A stretch of 25,972 nt of DNA. It comes from Chara braunii. Its lineage: Eukaryota > Streptophyta > Charophyceae > Charales > Characeae. A program made the translations under genes and the position numbers. The stretch is taken from contig BFEA01000067.1 of NCBI GenBank assembly GCA_003427395.1, forward strand, positions 81,281-107,252, in the 5' to 3' direction. The notes beneath the pieces are model-generated. The model had not been told where the DNA came from and ran no database searches. It saw nothing but the letters and a program-made list of their open reading frames with translations. Within the stretch, counting starts at the first letter, position 1, and every line of letters starts with the position of its first letter. Positions 1 through 8,586 of the stretch are shown here, in pieces.

Positions 1-111
1 ATCAATCAATCAATCAATCAATCGATCAACCAACCAAACCAATCAATCAAACCAATCTTGATTGGTTTGGTTGATTGATTGATTTGATTTATTTGATTGA
101 TTGATTGATTG

Positions 112-113
<2 letters not shown>
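1..113. repeat. AATC/GATT tetranucleotide inverted repeat
   Basis: The left half is built of ATCA/AATC units and the right half of GATT/TTGA units, meeting near 56-60. The two arms are nearly reverse complements and could form a long hairpin of about 50 bp per arm. A further short (ATCA)n run in the left-arm orientation occurs at 789-803, so these units bracket the TCCGGA-rich stretch. Confidence 0.85.
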
Positions 114-116
<3 letters not shown>

Positions 117-183
<67 letters not shown>

Positions 184-210
184 CGGAGAGAGAGAGGAGA
201 GAGAGAAAGC
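117..210. repeat. (GT)n followed by (GA)n microsatellite
   Basis: A pure GT run (117-158) passes directly into a GA run (159-183) and then into imperfect GA-rich sequence to about 210. Reading frames through it code only dipeptide repeats and are not genes. Confidence 0.97.
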
Positions 211-214
211 GAAG

Positions 215-790
215 AGAGTCCGGATTCGGTCCGGACTCCGGACGTCCGGTCCAGACGGTCCGGATCTGCCAAATTTCGAGAAAAAAAAAAAACGGTCCAG
301 GACCCTTCCCCATTGAGGAGCCAAGCCCCCAAAATTGTTTTGGGGGGTTTTCAGGCCCGTTTATGCTTTTTGGGGGGGTCCGGACATGCTCTCTCTCTAT
401 AATAATTTGTTAGGCAACCCCAAGTTTTTTATTATGAATAATTCATTACCTTTTATTAGTTTTTTAAACTTTTTTAAGTCTTTTTTTAAGCTTTTTACAG
501 TTTTTGACTTTTAACTCAAGTTTGGTTAGGAATTCTGACATGACTCTGAGGCAAAAGTGGTTTGCATTGTTATTCTGCATAACATACTTTTTTTTCAGAT
601 TTTTTTTTTTGTTTTTTTAATGGTCCGGACATTTCCGGACCTGTTCAGACATCAGGACCGCCCGGATCCCCCCATGTTCGGAGGTCCGGAAATGTCCGGA
701 ATTCCGGACGTCGGGAAACTACGGGACACGGGTCCGGTTCCATGTCCGGAAATGTCCGGGTCCGGGTCCGGAGTAGCCATGAAAAAAACT
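215..790. repeat. TCCGGA-rich repeat region, no gene
   Basis: The palindrome TCCGGA recurs about a dozen times in two clusters (about 215-275 and 620-775) with one copy near 378. Variants such as GGTCCGGAAATGTCCGGA occur in the second cluster. The DNA between the clusters is T-rich and featureless. No ORF resembles a protein. This could be the body of a non-autonomous element or an unclassified satellite-like repeat. Confidence 0.6.
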
Positions 791-830
791 ATCAATCAAT
801 CAATATTTATTTTTTCTCTATTTATTTAAT

Positions 831-1049
831 TTTTATTCTCACATACCAAAAAACACCCGCCCAAATTTTTATTTTATTTTTATTTTTTTTTAACAGGGCC
901 ATAGAGGCCGATGTGCGATGCCCGCGCGCGCGCGCTGTTTTCCCGCACGTGCCCCCGCCTGGGCCTGGGACGGCCGCGCGGCCTCGGCCGCGGGCTTGCG
1001 GTCGGCCTCCTCAGCCGCCTCCTAGGCCGCAGGATCCGCGGCCTGGGGT
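831..1049. other. AT-rich then strongly GC-rich stretch, no gene
   Basis: Positions 831-895 are T/A-rich. Positions 905-1049 switch abruptly to very GC-rich sequence, with an alternating CG run near 921-933 and several GGCC/CGCG palindromes. It abuts the broken end of the gag pseudogene. I see no coding pattern and do not know its origin. Confidence 0.5.
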
Positions 1050-1859
1050 GTCACGTAGGAGGTTGTCCAACCATGCTTGGCACGCGCCCCCCGACCGAGT
1101 ATAAGTACGTGTGTTTCTTGTCCTCGCTGACGTGATATAGCTGCAACTTGAGTTCAAACTTGCAGAACCACAGAATCGGGTCTGTCTTTGTCGAATCGCA
1201 GAAGATCTCCTGACCATCGAACTTTGGAGTCGTCTCGCATGGTGCCGAACTCAGGTTGGCGGGGGCACCACAGATCCACTGCTCCAGTTGTTGCGTGGCG
1301 GTTTGCTGTAGCTGCGCGCCGTCCTTGAGGGCTCCGACGTCGATCTCCAATGCATTGAGGCGATCAGACGTGTTGGAGGAGCTGTCATTGGGGGCGGTGA
1401 CGGGTCATTGCTGCAGCTGCTGGAGGCGGCTGTTGACTTGATCAAACGCCCGTTTGTGTGTCTGAACCGCGTCATCGAGGCTGTGGATGTCCTCCTGATG
1501 TGCAATGCACGTTGCCTGGAGATCCGTGGAATGGGAGAGGAGTAGAGCGATCTTGCTTTCACTCTCGTCCATCTTACCATTCTCAACCTCGGCTTGCCAG
1601 TCCGCTGCCATTGTGAGCAAAGCTCGCTCTCCGTTGAATATCTTCTCGCGTCGTTGATTTCGTTCTTCATCGGCAGCCTTTGCTGCTGCCTCGTCTTGCT
1701 GGCCCTGCTGTTCGATTGCCAACAGACGTGCCTTCTCGGCATCCTCCACCTTCTTCTTCTCTGCAGCTGCTACCTCATCCGCTGTTTCTTGGCTTCGGTA
1801 ATCAAAGCCAGCATCCGGGCCTGATAGGCCTTGGCCGTTTCCCCGGACTTCTGATCCAT
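1050..1859 (-). pseudogene. gag: Gag N-terminal fragment of Ty3/gypsy element, coiled coil
   Basis: The likely start is the ATG at 1859-1857 (protein begins MDQKSGETAKAYQ). A frameshift near 1790-1800 leads into a long Ala/Glu/Lys/Gln-rich segment predicted by eye to be a coiled coil (AADEERNQRREKIF, then QDEAAAKA-type repeats). A TGA at 1405-1407 interrupts the frame, which then continues to the conserved gag block with KFDGQE, DPILWFCKFELKLQL and HTYLYS. A second frameshift near 1100 moves the block SGGACQAWLDNLL into another frame. Retrotransposon Gag proteins of this type assemble the particle that packages element RNA. With at least two frameshifts, one stop and a missing C-terminus, this copy is dead. 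Confidence 0.65.
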
Positions 1860-1902
1860 GCCGGCTGTTTGTAAGCGCGTGAGCATAGGCCAGGCCGGAG
1901 GA

Positions 1903-2049
1903 CTGCTGACGTGGCACTGTTCGGGTGCTGATGTGGCGTGGCTGTCGGTTGACGTGGCCTGCTGACGTGGTCTGCTGACGTGGCCTGCTGACGTGGCCTG
2001 CTAACGTGGTCTGCTGATGTGGCCTGCTGACGTGGTCTGCTGACGTGGG
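1903..2049. repeat. 13-bp tandem array, unit CTGCTGACGTGGY
   Basis: Seven contiguous units run from 1959 to 2049, with single-base variants. Degenerate units lie upstream at 1903-1915 and 1924-1936. The array sits in the untranslated leader of the truncated gypsy element, between primer binding site and gag ATG. Each unit contains TGACGTGG, a bZIP-type core. Because 13 is not a multiple of 3, the array reads as a 13-residue peptide repeat in every minus-strand frame; this is not coding evidence. Confidence 0.9.
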
Positions 2050-2361
2050 CCGCCGCAGGGGGTAACCGGAGACAGAGAGAGAAGATAAGACCAGAGGGGG
2101 CAACAACATAGGTGGGGAGGGGTGGGTGGGATAAATTGCCCAGATAAGGAGCCACTAATCAAAAAAGAAAGTTTGAACTTTTGCAGAGAAAAAAAAATTC
2201 GAGAAATTAATAAAAATCCCAAGTTTTGCAAGTTCAGTAGGTCTCCCGATCTCCATAAACAAGAAGAACAACGAAAATTGGAATTTTCAGAAAAAGAAAA
2301 AAGTTCGATTTTGGCAGTTAGGTCCAGATGTCAGATCAGGTTGTCCTGATTCACGTGCGGT

Positions 2362-2373
2362 GCCCCGATACCA
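2362..2373 (-). promoter_or_regulatory. Primer binding site, tRNA-iMet type
   Basis: The minus strand reads TGGTATCGGGGC two bases inside the presumed LTR terminus (CA ending at 2376). This resembles the plant tRNA-iMet site TGGTATCAGAGC with two differences. It primes minus-strand DNA synthesis in Ty3/gypsy elements and fixes the element's orientation. Confidence 0.55.
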
Positions 2374-2375
2374 AC

Positions 2376-2660
2376 TGATGCATGCCCAGTTGGGCAATGT
2401 ATGTACAGCCAAGAATCCGCAAGGTGATGAAAAGGACTGAATGGACAATGCAGTGTTAGTGGAATCTCAACAAGCAGTGTACATCCTGATACATACAAAA
2501 TGGTGCTTTGTAGCGCAGTGGAAGACTTGGATATAAGTCCTGACCTGACCGGGACTGACAGGACATCCCATCTAGGATACCAATGATCAACCCAATAAAT
2601 GTTGCAATGCAGACTAAACATACAACATCATCATTACAAGGTGTGAAGGGGCCTGGCACT
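2376..2660 (-). mobile_element. Partial 5' LTR of truncated gypsy element
   Basis: On the plus strand the inner LTR edge would begin TGATGCATGCCC, i.e. the minus-strand LTR ends in CA directly before the primer binding site. The outer edge cannot be set, since no partner LTR is present and no target duplication is visible. Reading frames inside show no protein similarity. Confidence 0.4.
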
Positions 2661-2939
2661 CACACAGGAAGAATGTGCCAGCCCCAAACATCCACAGGCG
2701 AAGAGGAGGGGGATTAGACGAAGATGAGGGAGAAGATGAGAATGTCGTCACACAAATGTCACTGGTATCGATCCCAAATAGTCCCTCGTCAATGTCTCGA
2801 TCCCAAAGTCGAGTCTGTAGCCCAATGTTGCCAACATCCCCAAAATCACCAATCTCTCTCTCGCTCGTAGTCTGCTGATGCCGAGAAGTCAGATAGCAAG
2901 AGGGTGAGGAAGAGATGGTGGACTGAGAGGAGGAAGAAG

Positions 2940-2944
<5 letters not shown>
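2661..2944. other. Unassigned sequence, no gene recognised
   Basis: A short plus-strand frame (2675-2878) encodes an acidic then Ser/Pro-rich peptide with no recognisable motif, running into GA-rich sequence before the CT microsatellite. I see nothing that supports it as a gene. Confidence 0.4.
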
Positions 2945-3000
<56 letters not shown>

Positions 3001-3001
3001 N

Positions 3002-3083
<82 letters not shown>
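2945..3083. repeat. (CT)n microsatellite, about 139 bp
   Basis: Uninterrupted CT dinucleotides apart from one N at 3001. True length is probably uncertain in the assembly. Confidence 0.98.
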
Positions 3084-3085
<2 letters not shown>

Positions 3086-3469
3086 GTGCCAGGTACTAAC
3101 CTCTGAAGATGGCGCTGTGCTGCAGGTACCTCGCAGGCGAAGCTGGAGCTATGGCGCTGCAGGTAAGTCTCCCTGGCCTCCACCAACTCTCTCTCTCTCT
3201 CCAGTGCTACTCTAGCTCCTACGAGTGCCCAGCGCTGAAGACTACTGCTAACGCTACTACTACTACTGCAGTGCTCCTCCAGAGTGCTGCTGCTGAATCC
3301 TGAAGACTACCTCCTGCCTCCTGAACTGCACGTGAAGTGCCTGGGAAGTCCCCTATGAACTACCTGCAGCCTGCAGGCGGGCCAGTCTTATGTAGTGCTG
3401 GCATGTCCAGGAGGCTGCTGTGCTAAAACCCTGGTCTGGTGCCTAACTTTTAGGGCAGGTCGATCTTAT
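3084..3469. other. Low-complexity CTG/TAC-rich stretch, no gene
   Basis: Sequence rich in CTGCAGG, GGCGCTG and ACTACTACT words, with another short CT run at 3187-3201. The phrase AGCTATGGCGCTG resembles words in the gypsy LTRs, but no long alignment is visible. No reading frame looks like a protein. Confidence 0.4.
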
Positions 3470-3672
3470 GAGGGCCTGAAAATGGCCCTCCGTTTCAAAC
3501 TGAAAAGACTCAGGGCATGGAGGGCCCTGTTTTAGGCTGAAACGGCACAGGGCCTGTAGGCCCTTGTTTTCAGGCTTTCAGGCTGAAACGACACAGGGCC
3601 TGTAGGCCCTTGTTTTCAGGCTTTCAGGCTGAAACGACCCAGGGCCTGACAATGGCCCTCGTTTGCAGGCGC
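3470..3672. repeat. 46-bp tandem repeat
   Basis: Units starting CAGGGCCTGTAGGCCC begin at 3548, 3594 and 3640, exactly 46 bp apart; the third is partial. A degenerate unit precedes them from about 3510. Each unit contains GGGCCTGTAGGCCC, an inverted repeat. Confidence 0.85.
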
Positions 3673-3752
3673 AGCATGTAACAGAAATTCAGGGTCGGCA
3701 AAAACAGTCTCGGAGGTGCTAGTGGTTTCACCTGATTTGTTTCTTAATTCTA

Positions 3753-3800
3753 CCATGTTGTATTCAATTTTGACTTGCCGGGGGAATAGGAACTGGACTG
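3753..3800 (+). repeat. Fragment of hairpin/T-tract dispersed repeat
   Basis: Shares GTATTC, TTGACTTGCCGGGGGAATAG and GGAACTGGACTGA with the copy at 6226-6398. It ends where LINE coding similarity begins, so it marks the junction at the 5' truncation point of that LINE. Confidence 0.6.
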
Positions 3801-3804
3801 ATGC

Positions 3805-5547
3805 CTCAATATTCTCAATGTTATGGTATGCCGGGTCCATATGGTCCCCACCAAAAGCGTCGACACTTCTATTGAGAAGAAGAGCGGCAGCGTACCTATG
3901 GACGGGTAAGGTAAATAGCGACCGTTTTATCTCTAAAGTAGCATGGAAACATGTAACTAGTCCCAAACAGCAAGGGGGTCTGGGGGTGCTAGATCCCGAA
4001 ATTCAGCTTAAAGCACTGCAGACTAAATGGCTGGCCAAACTAATCACTCATCCAAGGCTTTCGTGGACACCTATGGTAATGGAGAGGATTCGGCAAATGG
4101 CTAAATACAAAACACCAGGTAACATGTCAGGCCAGTTTTGGGTAATGTGTGGTAATTGGGCGAAGGTTGGTACCAGGGAGGGGTTAAATACGGAACAAGT
4201 AGATGTAATGCGGAACTCTGAATACTGGGTTCAACTCATTAAACTTTGGAAGGAGATATTTCCGTCAAGGGTCAGAGAACCAGCCACAAGGGAAGTAGTT
4301 CTCAGACAGCCTCTATTCCGCAATACAAGTATTAAGGACGGCCAGGGTAAACGACTGACGCTTTCAGTTAAAGACGCTAAATGGGGAAGGTGGCTAGAAC
4401 ATGGGGTATGGCAGGTCAAGCATCTCTGGGATGAGGGAGAGAAGAGGTGGAAAACAGTCACGGAACTACGAACACACCTGAAGGGATGTCACAGAGTTCA
4501 AGAAAACCTAAGAATAGTTCTAGAAGCCATACCAAAGGATTGGATGCTCCTGCTACAGGCGGGAACGAAGTGGGGATTGGGTGATTGGAACCTAAGGAGG
4601 TCTTCAGAATATGGGGGCTAGAGCCTTCCAGACCAGACTGGTTAATTGCAGATAAATATGACATACCCCAGCCATACATCACCACGTCCCAACTAGACAG
4701 CGCAACAAAAACACCGATTTATATCCTCAAGCAGTATGTGAGGAAAGTGAGAGTGGTTGAGGCAGAGACATTCACATTATATAATCCAACTGTACCAATA
4801 GCAGAGCTAGAAGTGGATCCAGCGGAATGGGCGTGGAACATTAGAAGTGGTCGAAGGGGAATATCTAGAAGAGTAAAATTCTACATTACACCACAAAAAT
4901 AGGGTATAAAATTACTATAAATTGAGAAGACGTTCCTGCCCTATTACTCCCACGTTACTAAAGAGATGGGAGAAGAGGGTAGGGGTGGTACGGGGACAGT
5001 TGTCATCCTTCCCTTGGTCAAAATTGGGGGCGATACGGCTGGGGTCAGTATGGAGTATGCAATGGCTTATAGCCCATGTAGCACTCCCAGTGAATGTTTG
5101 GCTCAATCAACGAAGAAATAGAGGGCAGCGAAGTGAGGATCAGGAGTTGTGTAGGGTTTGCCAGGGACGAATTCCGGAAACAATGCAACATTGCCTGATA
5201 GAGTGTGAAGAGGCGCAAAGGTTGTGGGAGGTGGCCAAAGACACTTGGAGACATGTAACAGGGAGTGCGCTTCCAAACTCAAGGATTTCACCATTTGGAA
5301 GCGTCGATGTCAAATCACGATAGAGGGCACAACAATGCATAGACAAGAGGCTAAGGAAATCTTCCTATCACTCATCGAAACACACCTTAAGGCCCTGTGG
5401 AAAGCGGTGAGGAACCAGGTACGCCAGCAGCCGGCACAAGAGGAAGAAATATTGAAACGCTTTAAGCAAAAGGTACTCGGGGATGGAGCAGTAGCATCAA
5501 TCCAAGGAGCACATTTGATCTTCAAATGGAGAGGGGAAGGGCGCTAA
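3805..5547 (+). pseudogene. 5'-truncated LINE, C-terminal part of ORF2
   Basis: The frame aligns by eye with the region after the RT domain of the second LINE (24340 onward): AAYLWTGKV versus VAFLWRGNH, KVAWKH versus RVAWDK, GGLGVLDP versus GGLGLFDP, VVLRQPLFRN versus EILRQPLFGN. The polypeptide switches frame near 4600, 4910 and 5290. Near 5147-5211 lies a zinc-knuckle pattern typical of zf-RVT in plant LINEs: CRVC, then MQHC, then IEC. The final segment (to 5547) is Arg/Lys/Gln-rich. The endonuclease and the catalytic RT motifs are absent, as expected for a copy truncated during target-primed reverse transcription. It has no function of its own now. Confidence 0.75.
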
Positions 5548-5560
5548 TCATGGAACTATA

Positions 5561-5904
5561 GGGAAAAGCGAAAGAGGGAACAGAACTCAAGTACTGAAAG
5601 GTAGGGTTTAGGGTTTAAAAGAAAGGGGTTCAGGGTTAAGAGTACAAGGAGGGCTTAGGGGTTAAGGGTCAGAGTTGGGTGAAAACAGGGAGAACTTTTG
5701 GGGCATAGGAGAGGTATTTCCTAACTGGACATAGAACTTCAGGGAAGAGCGAAAGGGGGAAAGGAACCCAAGTACTGGAAGGTAGGGTTTAGGGTTTAAA
5801 AGGAAGGGGTTCAGGGTTAGGAGTAGAAGGAAGGGTTTAGGGGTTAAGGGTCATATTTGGGTGAAAACAGGGAGAGTTTTTGGGGTATAGGAGAGGTAAT
5901 TTCG
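5561..5904 (+). repeat. 181-bp tandem duplication with telomere-like motifs
   Basis: The segment starting GGGAAAAGCGAAAG at 5561 recurs as GGGAAGAGCGAAAG at 5742. Both copies carry GGTAGGGTTTAGGGTTTAAA and GGGGTTAAGGGTC. It directly follows the LINE coding end, so it is probably the LINE 3' untranslated region. The TTTAGGG-like motifs match the plant-type telomere repeat. Confidence 0.85.
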
Positions 5905-6225
5905 ATCTGGACGATCAGGACAGCATTAAGACCGAGGGCCTAGGGATTATGGCTTAGACAAAAACAAGGCAAAGGCTGTTGGAGAGTTATAGAGGTTTCA
6001 AAAGGCGCATAAGTGTTCCAGAATGCTCTTGCATAATCATAGCTATCAGACAGCTTTATAGCTGAGAGGAGAAGATCTGGGATCAGACAGATAGGCGGGC
6101 AGAGTTAGTACAGGCTAGATTAGGCAGGGGTGAGAGGTGGTATATCCTTCCTTAGGGAAGTAATCAATGCCGCCCACTCGGGCCTCTCAGCCATAATGGG
6201 AAGGAGCGTGTGTGAGTCTTTTATG
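5905..6225. other. Probable LINE 3' tail, no gene
   Basis: Purine-rich unique-looking sequence without a reading frame of interest. It may be the rest of the LINE 3' untranslated region, but I see no poly(A) end that would fix the boundary. Confidence 0.3.
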
Positions 6226-6398
6226 TATTCCATATTGACTTGCCGGGGGAATAGCAACCTGACTGTCGCTCCCCAGAATGGTAGGAGCCAGAACCGTGAG
6301 GTTCTGTTTTTTAATAAATAAAAAAAAAAAAAAGGAACTGGACTGACGCTCCCCAGAATGGACAGGAGCCAGACATTGTCGTTCTGACTCCTGTGAAG
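6226..6398 (+). repeat. Hairpin/T-tract dispersed repeat, two units in tandem
   Basis: Unit one runs TTGACTTGCCGGGGGAATAG, then ACTGTCGCTCCCCAGAATGG, then AGGAGCCAGAACC. It ends in a perfect 7-bp hairpin (6289-6295 with 6300-6306, loop GTGA) and six T. An A-rich linker (6313-6333) leads to unit two, GGAACTGGACTGACGCTCCCCAGAATGG. Unit two ends in a CAGGAG/CTCCTG-stemmed hairpin (6363-6392). Related copies are at 3753, 7977, 11329, 11464 and 11590. Confidence 0.7.
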
Positions 6399-6565
6399 GC
6401 GTCATTGGTGGCAGCAACGAGGATGTAGGTGGGACTATAGTGGGTGGTAGTCCTGGTGTGGTGTGAATGCGCTATCAAAGCAGATAAGTGCAAAAGTGCA
6501 TAAGCCATTTGAAGAGGAGGTGGAAAAAGGGAGGGAATTGATAAGCCCGTTGCATGCTTGCTGCC

Positions 6566-6675
6566 TCCCGTCTTCACCCGAATACAATGCCCGGTCATTA
6601 TAGCCGTATTTGGCATTACTTCCCATCCAGATGCAGGGATAATGACCAGGCGTTCTCTTCGAGTGAAGATGGTAG
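6566..6675. mobile_element. Inverted-repeat MITE, copy 1
   Basis: Ends CCGTCTTCACCCGAATACAA and, inverted, CCATCTTCACTCGAAGAGAA. Internal GCCCGGTCATTAT faces ATAATGACCAGGC, so most of the roughly 110-bp element can fold back on itself. Copies 2 and 3 share the ends. No coding capacity. No convincing target duplication was seen. Confidence 0.7.
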
Positions 6676-7976
6676 TTTTGTTAGGATCTAACTGATTAGT
6701 CTTCATTCATAATGCATCAATTTGCTCTCATCGACTCGTCAATGGTTGGCACCCATGCAGCAAATCAGTTGCAGTCTCTGAAACGTCTGAGAGGTAGTGC
6801 TTGTATGGCATGTCACTTCCCTGTTATGATACCAAAAGTTATGTACCCGATTGAACTTCCATCCACAACGAATTCACACGTTCCCATACACGCATGCAAT
6901 TACAGAGTAGACTCGGAGGAGGCAAATCCAGACAAAACCGGAGAGAGAATATGCACAGCAGGAGAATTGAAAAACGAATTTCAATTTTGCAATCCCTCAT
7001 CCTCCTCCAATTAATCCAGAGTACTTGTTCCAAGAATGACAACCGCGTTTACAACAACCCCGAACAACCAGAAACAAGTGTTCAACGAAGTATGCAGGAG
7101 TCTTCTTCTTCCTCCTCGCCACCTCATACCCCTGGCTATGGCTGCCGTAGCAGCAGTAACCCCACAGCTGTCACAACGTGCAAATCTCAACCAGCAACCC
7201 TAATGATAACAGTGCCAGCTCAGCACCGGCACGGAAGTGCAGCGCTGGAAGTCCTGATGAAGAAGGAGACAACCGATCCAGCACTTTGAAGAAGACAAAG
7301 TTCCTCGAGAGGAGGAACTGCAGATATGGCTGCCAAGTGGAAGATGGCAGCACCCAAACCCAACAACACAGTCCTGTGGAAGCTCTCATGCAGAGCTGTG
7401 AAATAGCAGCAGTGCGATCTTCAACTTCGTTTCCCAACCCCAGCTATGGCTGGGCTTCGAGGAAGAAGATGACCTCGCCCAAAATAGAGCAGCAGCGCTC
7501 CAACAACGGACGGGCAGAGTTTCCGCAGCCAACAAAAACGTGAAAAGACCCAAACCAAATTTCCTGCCTGCTACTTCTAGCCTCTGCCTAGACCTACCAC
7601 GGACTCCAAAGGCAACAACCCAATACTCATCTGCATCTAGATGGAAACAGGGGGAAAAGGGGACCTAGACCTATGACAAGGCAAAAGGAAAAGGCCGAAT
7701 GGCCTAAGGCTACCGAACAGAGACTAGTACTGACAGACTTAGGGATCAAGTCCCATAGGGCTCAAAACTAACAAACAAAACATACAAGTTTCACGGTATA
7801 AAGTCCCGCCAAACTCAAATCAAGAAAACAAAGTACAAAGCCCCACTGGGAAACTGCGATTTATTGCATCCCAGTGCTTGCATTGTCACTAGGCCATTCT
7901 CGCACATTACACTGAGTCATCTATTTGTTGACATTCATCATCTACTTTGCAGGTCGTACTTTTGAGCATGCTCTGG
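6676..7976. other. 1.3 kb without recognisable gene
   Basis: Several medium plus-strand frames exist (6712-7014, 6894-7289, 7178-7543). They are Ser/Thr/Gln/Asn-rich, overlap each other and show no domain. The segment 7178-7543 has fairly even composition and could be part of an unknown exon, but I cannot support it. The sequence after 7544 has no open frame of note. Confidence 0.35.
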
Positions 7977-8014
<38 letters not shown>

Positions 8015-8075
8015 AGAACCTTACAGTTCTGGCTCCGTGCCCTTTCTTGGGAGCGACAGTCCGAAGCATGCTATT
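7977..8075 (-). repeat. Hairpin/T-tract dispersed repeat with 37-base homopolymer
   Basis: Read on the minus strand: GGACTGTCGCTCCCAAGAAA, then GGAGCCAGAACTGTAAGGTTCTG, then 37 T (the A-run 7977-8013 on the plus strand). The hairpin arms are 8014-8019 and 8026-8031. It matches the copy at 6258-6312 nearly base for base through the hairpin. Confidence 0.75.
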
Positions 8076-8347
8076 TGGCTCGCACGAATTGTTCATGTGG
8101 CCATATCCTAGTGTAGCATGTCTCTCCTCAGGTCATGATCACAATTTGTGTCACTCTGAGTCTCTGGCCATTTGCCGATCAGGCCGTGTGCCCCCATGTG
8201 TGCAACAGTTGTTTTTTTCACCAATCACCTCATGCTGCGTCAATTGGTTCTGAGGAATTACTTATCAGGGTTTCATGGTGGTAGAGGAAATGTGCCCAGG
8301 CGCAAATATGCACAACTTGACAATGCATGCACGGTATGGACATGCAA

Positions 8348-8586
8348 CGGAGTGAAGCCAACCATTTTCTCTCAACGGTATTGCTGACCTACCGTCTTCA
8401 CCCGAATAGAACGCCCCGGTCATTATAACTGCATTTGGGGCACCTTTCAGTCCCGGTACAACTTTAATGATGGGCCGTTCTCTTCAGGTAAAGATGGTAG
8501 GGTGAGTCGGTGTGAGCATGGACATGCAGGATTAGTGGAGTGAAGCCAACCACTGGCAACCAGTTTCTCTCAAGGGTATTGCTGAA
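8348..8586. repeat. Duplicated flank of MITE copies 2 and 3
   Basis: GGAGTGAAGCCAACCA, TTTCTCTCAA and GGTATTGCTGA precede the MITE ends at both 8389 and 8587. This indicates a segmental tandem duplication of flank plus MITE of roughly 190-200 bp rather than two independent insertions. Confidence 0.7.
8389..8500. mobile_element. Inverted-repeat MITE, copy 2
   Basis: 112 bp with ends CTACCGTCTTCACCCGAATA and, inverted, CTACCATCTTTACCTGAAGA. The inner part resembles copies 1 and 3 (GGTCATTATAACTGCATTTG). Non-coding. Confidence 0.75.

Larger units (their letters stand above)
1050..2660 (-). mobile_element. Truncated Ty3/gypsy LTR retrotransposon, 5' part only
   Basis: Read on the minus strand, this stretch has an LTR end (from 2376), a primer binding site (2362-2373), a leader of about 500 bp with a 13-bp tandem array, and the start of gag (ATG at 1859-1857). 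The gag frame stops making sense at about 1050, where it joins unrelated GC-rich DNA, so everything from mid-gag through pol and the 3' LTR is missing. The outer end of the LTR (about 2660) is a guess because no second LTR copy lies in the window. It is a different family from the element at 11911-20713. Confidence 0.65.

Noticed and set aside
18-413. Overlapping frames rich in Ser-Leu, His-Thr or Arg-Glu
   Set aside because: They are translations of the GT/GA microsatellites.
1959-2049. CRISPR-like array
   Set aside because: Units are contiguous 13-mers without spacers.
1405-2155. Peptide repeat HVSRPRQQTTSAG in minus-strand frames
   Set aside because: Produced by the 13-bp DNA array in the leader upstream of the likely gag ATG.
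2675-2878. Acidic and Ser/Pro-rich 67-codon frame
   Set aside because: Low complexity and no recognisable similarity.
5602-5622. True chromosome end
   Set aside because: Only two or three telomere-like motifs per unit, embedded in unique sequence after a LINE.
6289-6312. Bacterial-style intrinsic terminator
   Set aside because: Hairpin plus T looks similar, but the context is eukaryotic and the unit is a dispersed repeat.
7178-7543. 121-codon plus-strand frame, Ser/Gln-rich
   Set aside because: No domain, no clear splice sites or start context; left as unassigned.
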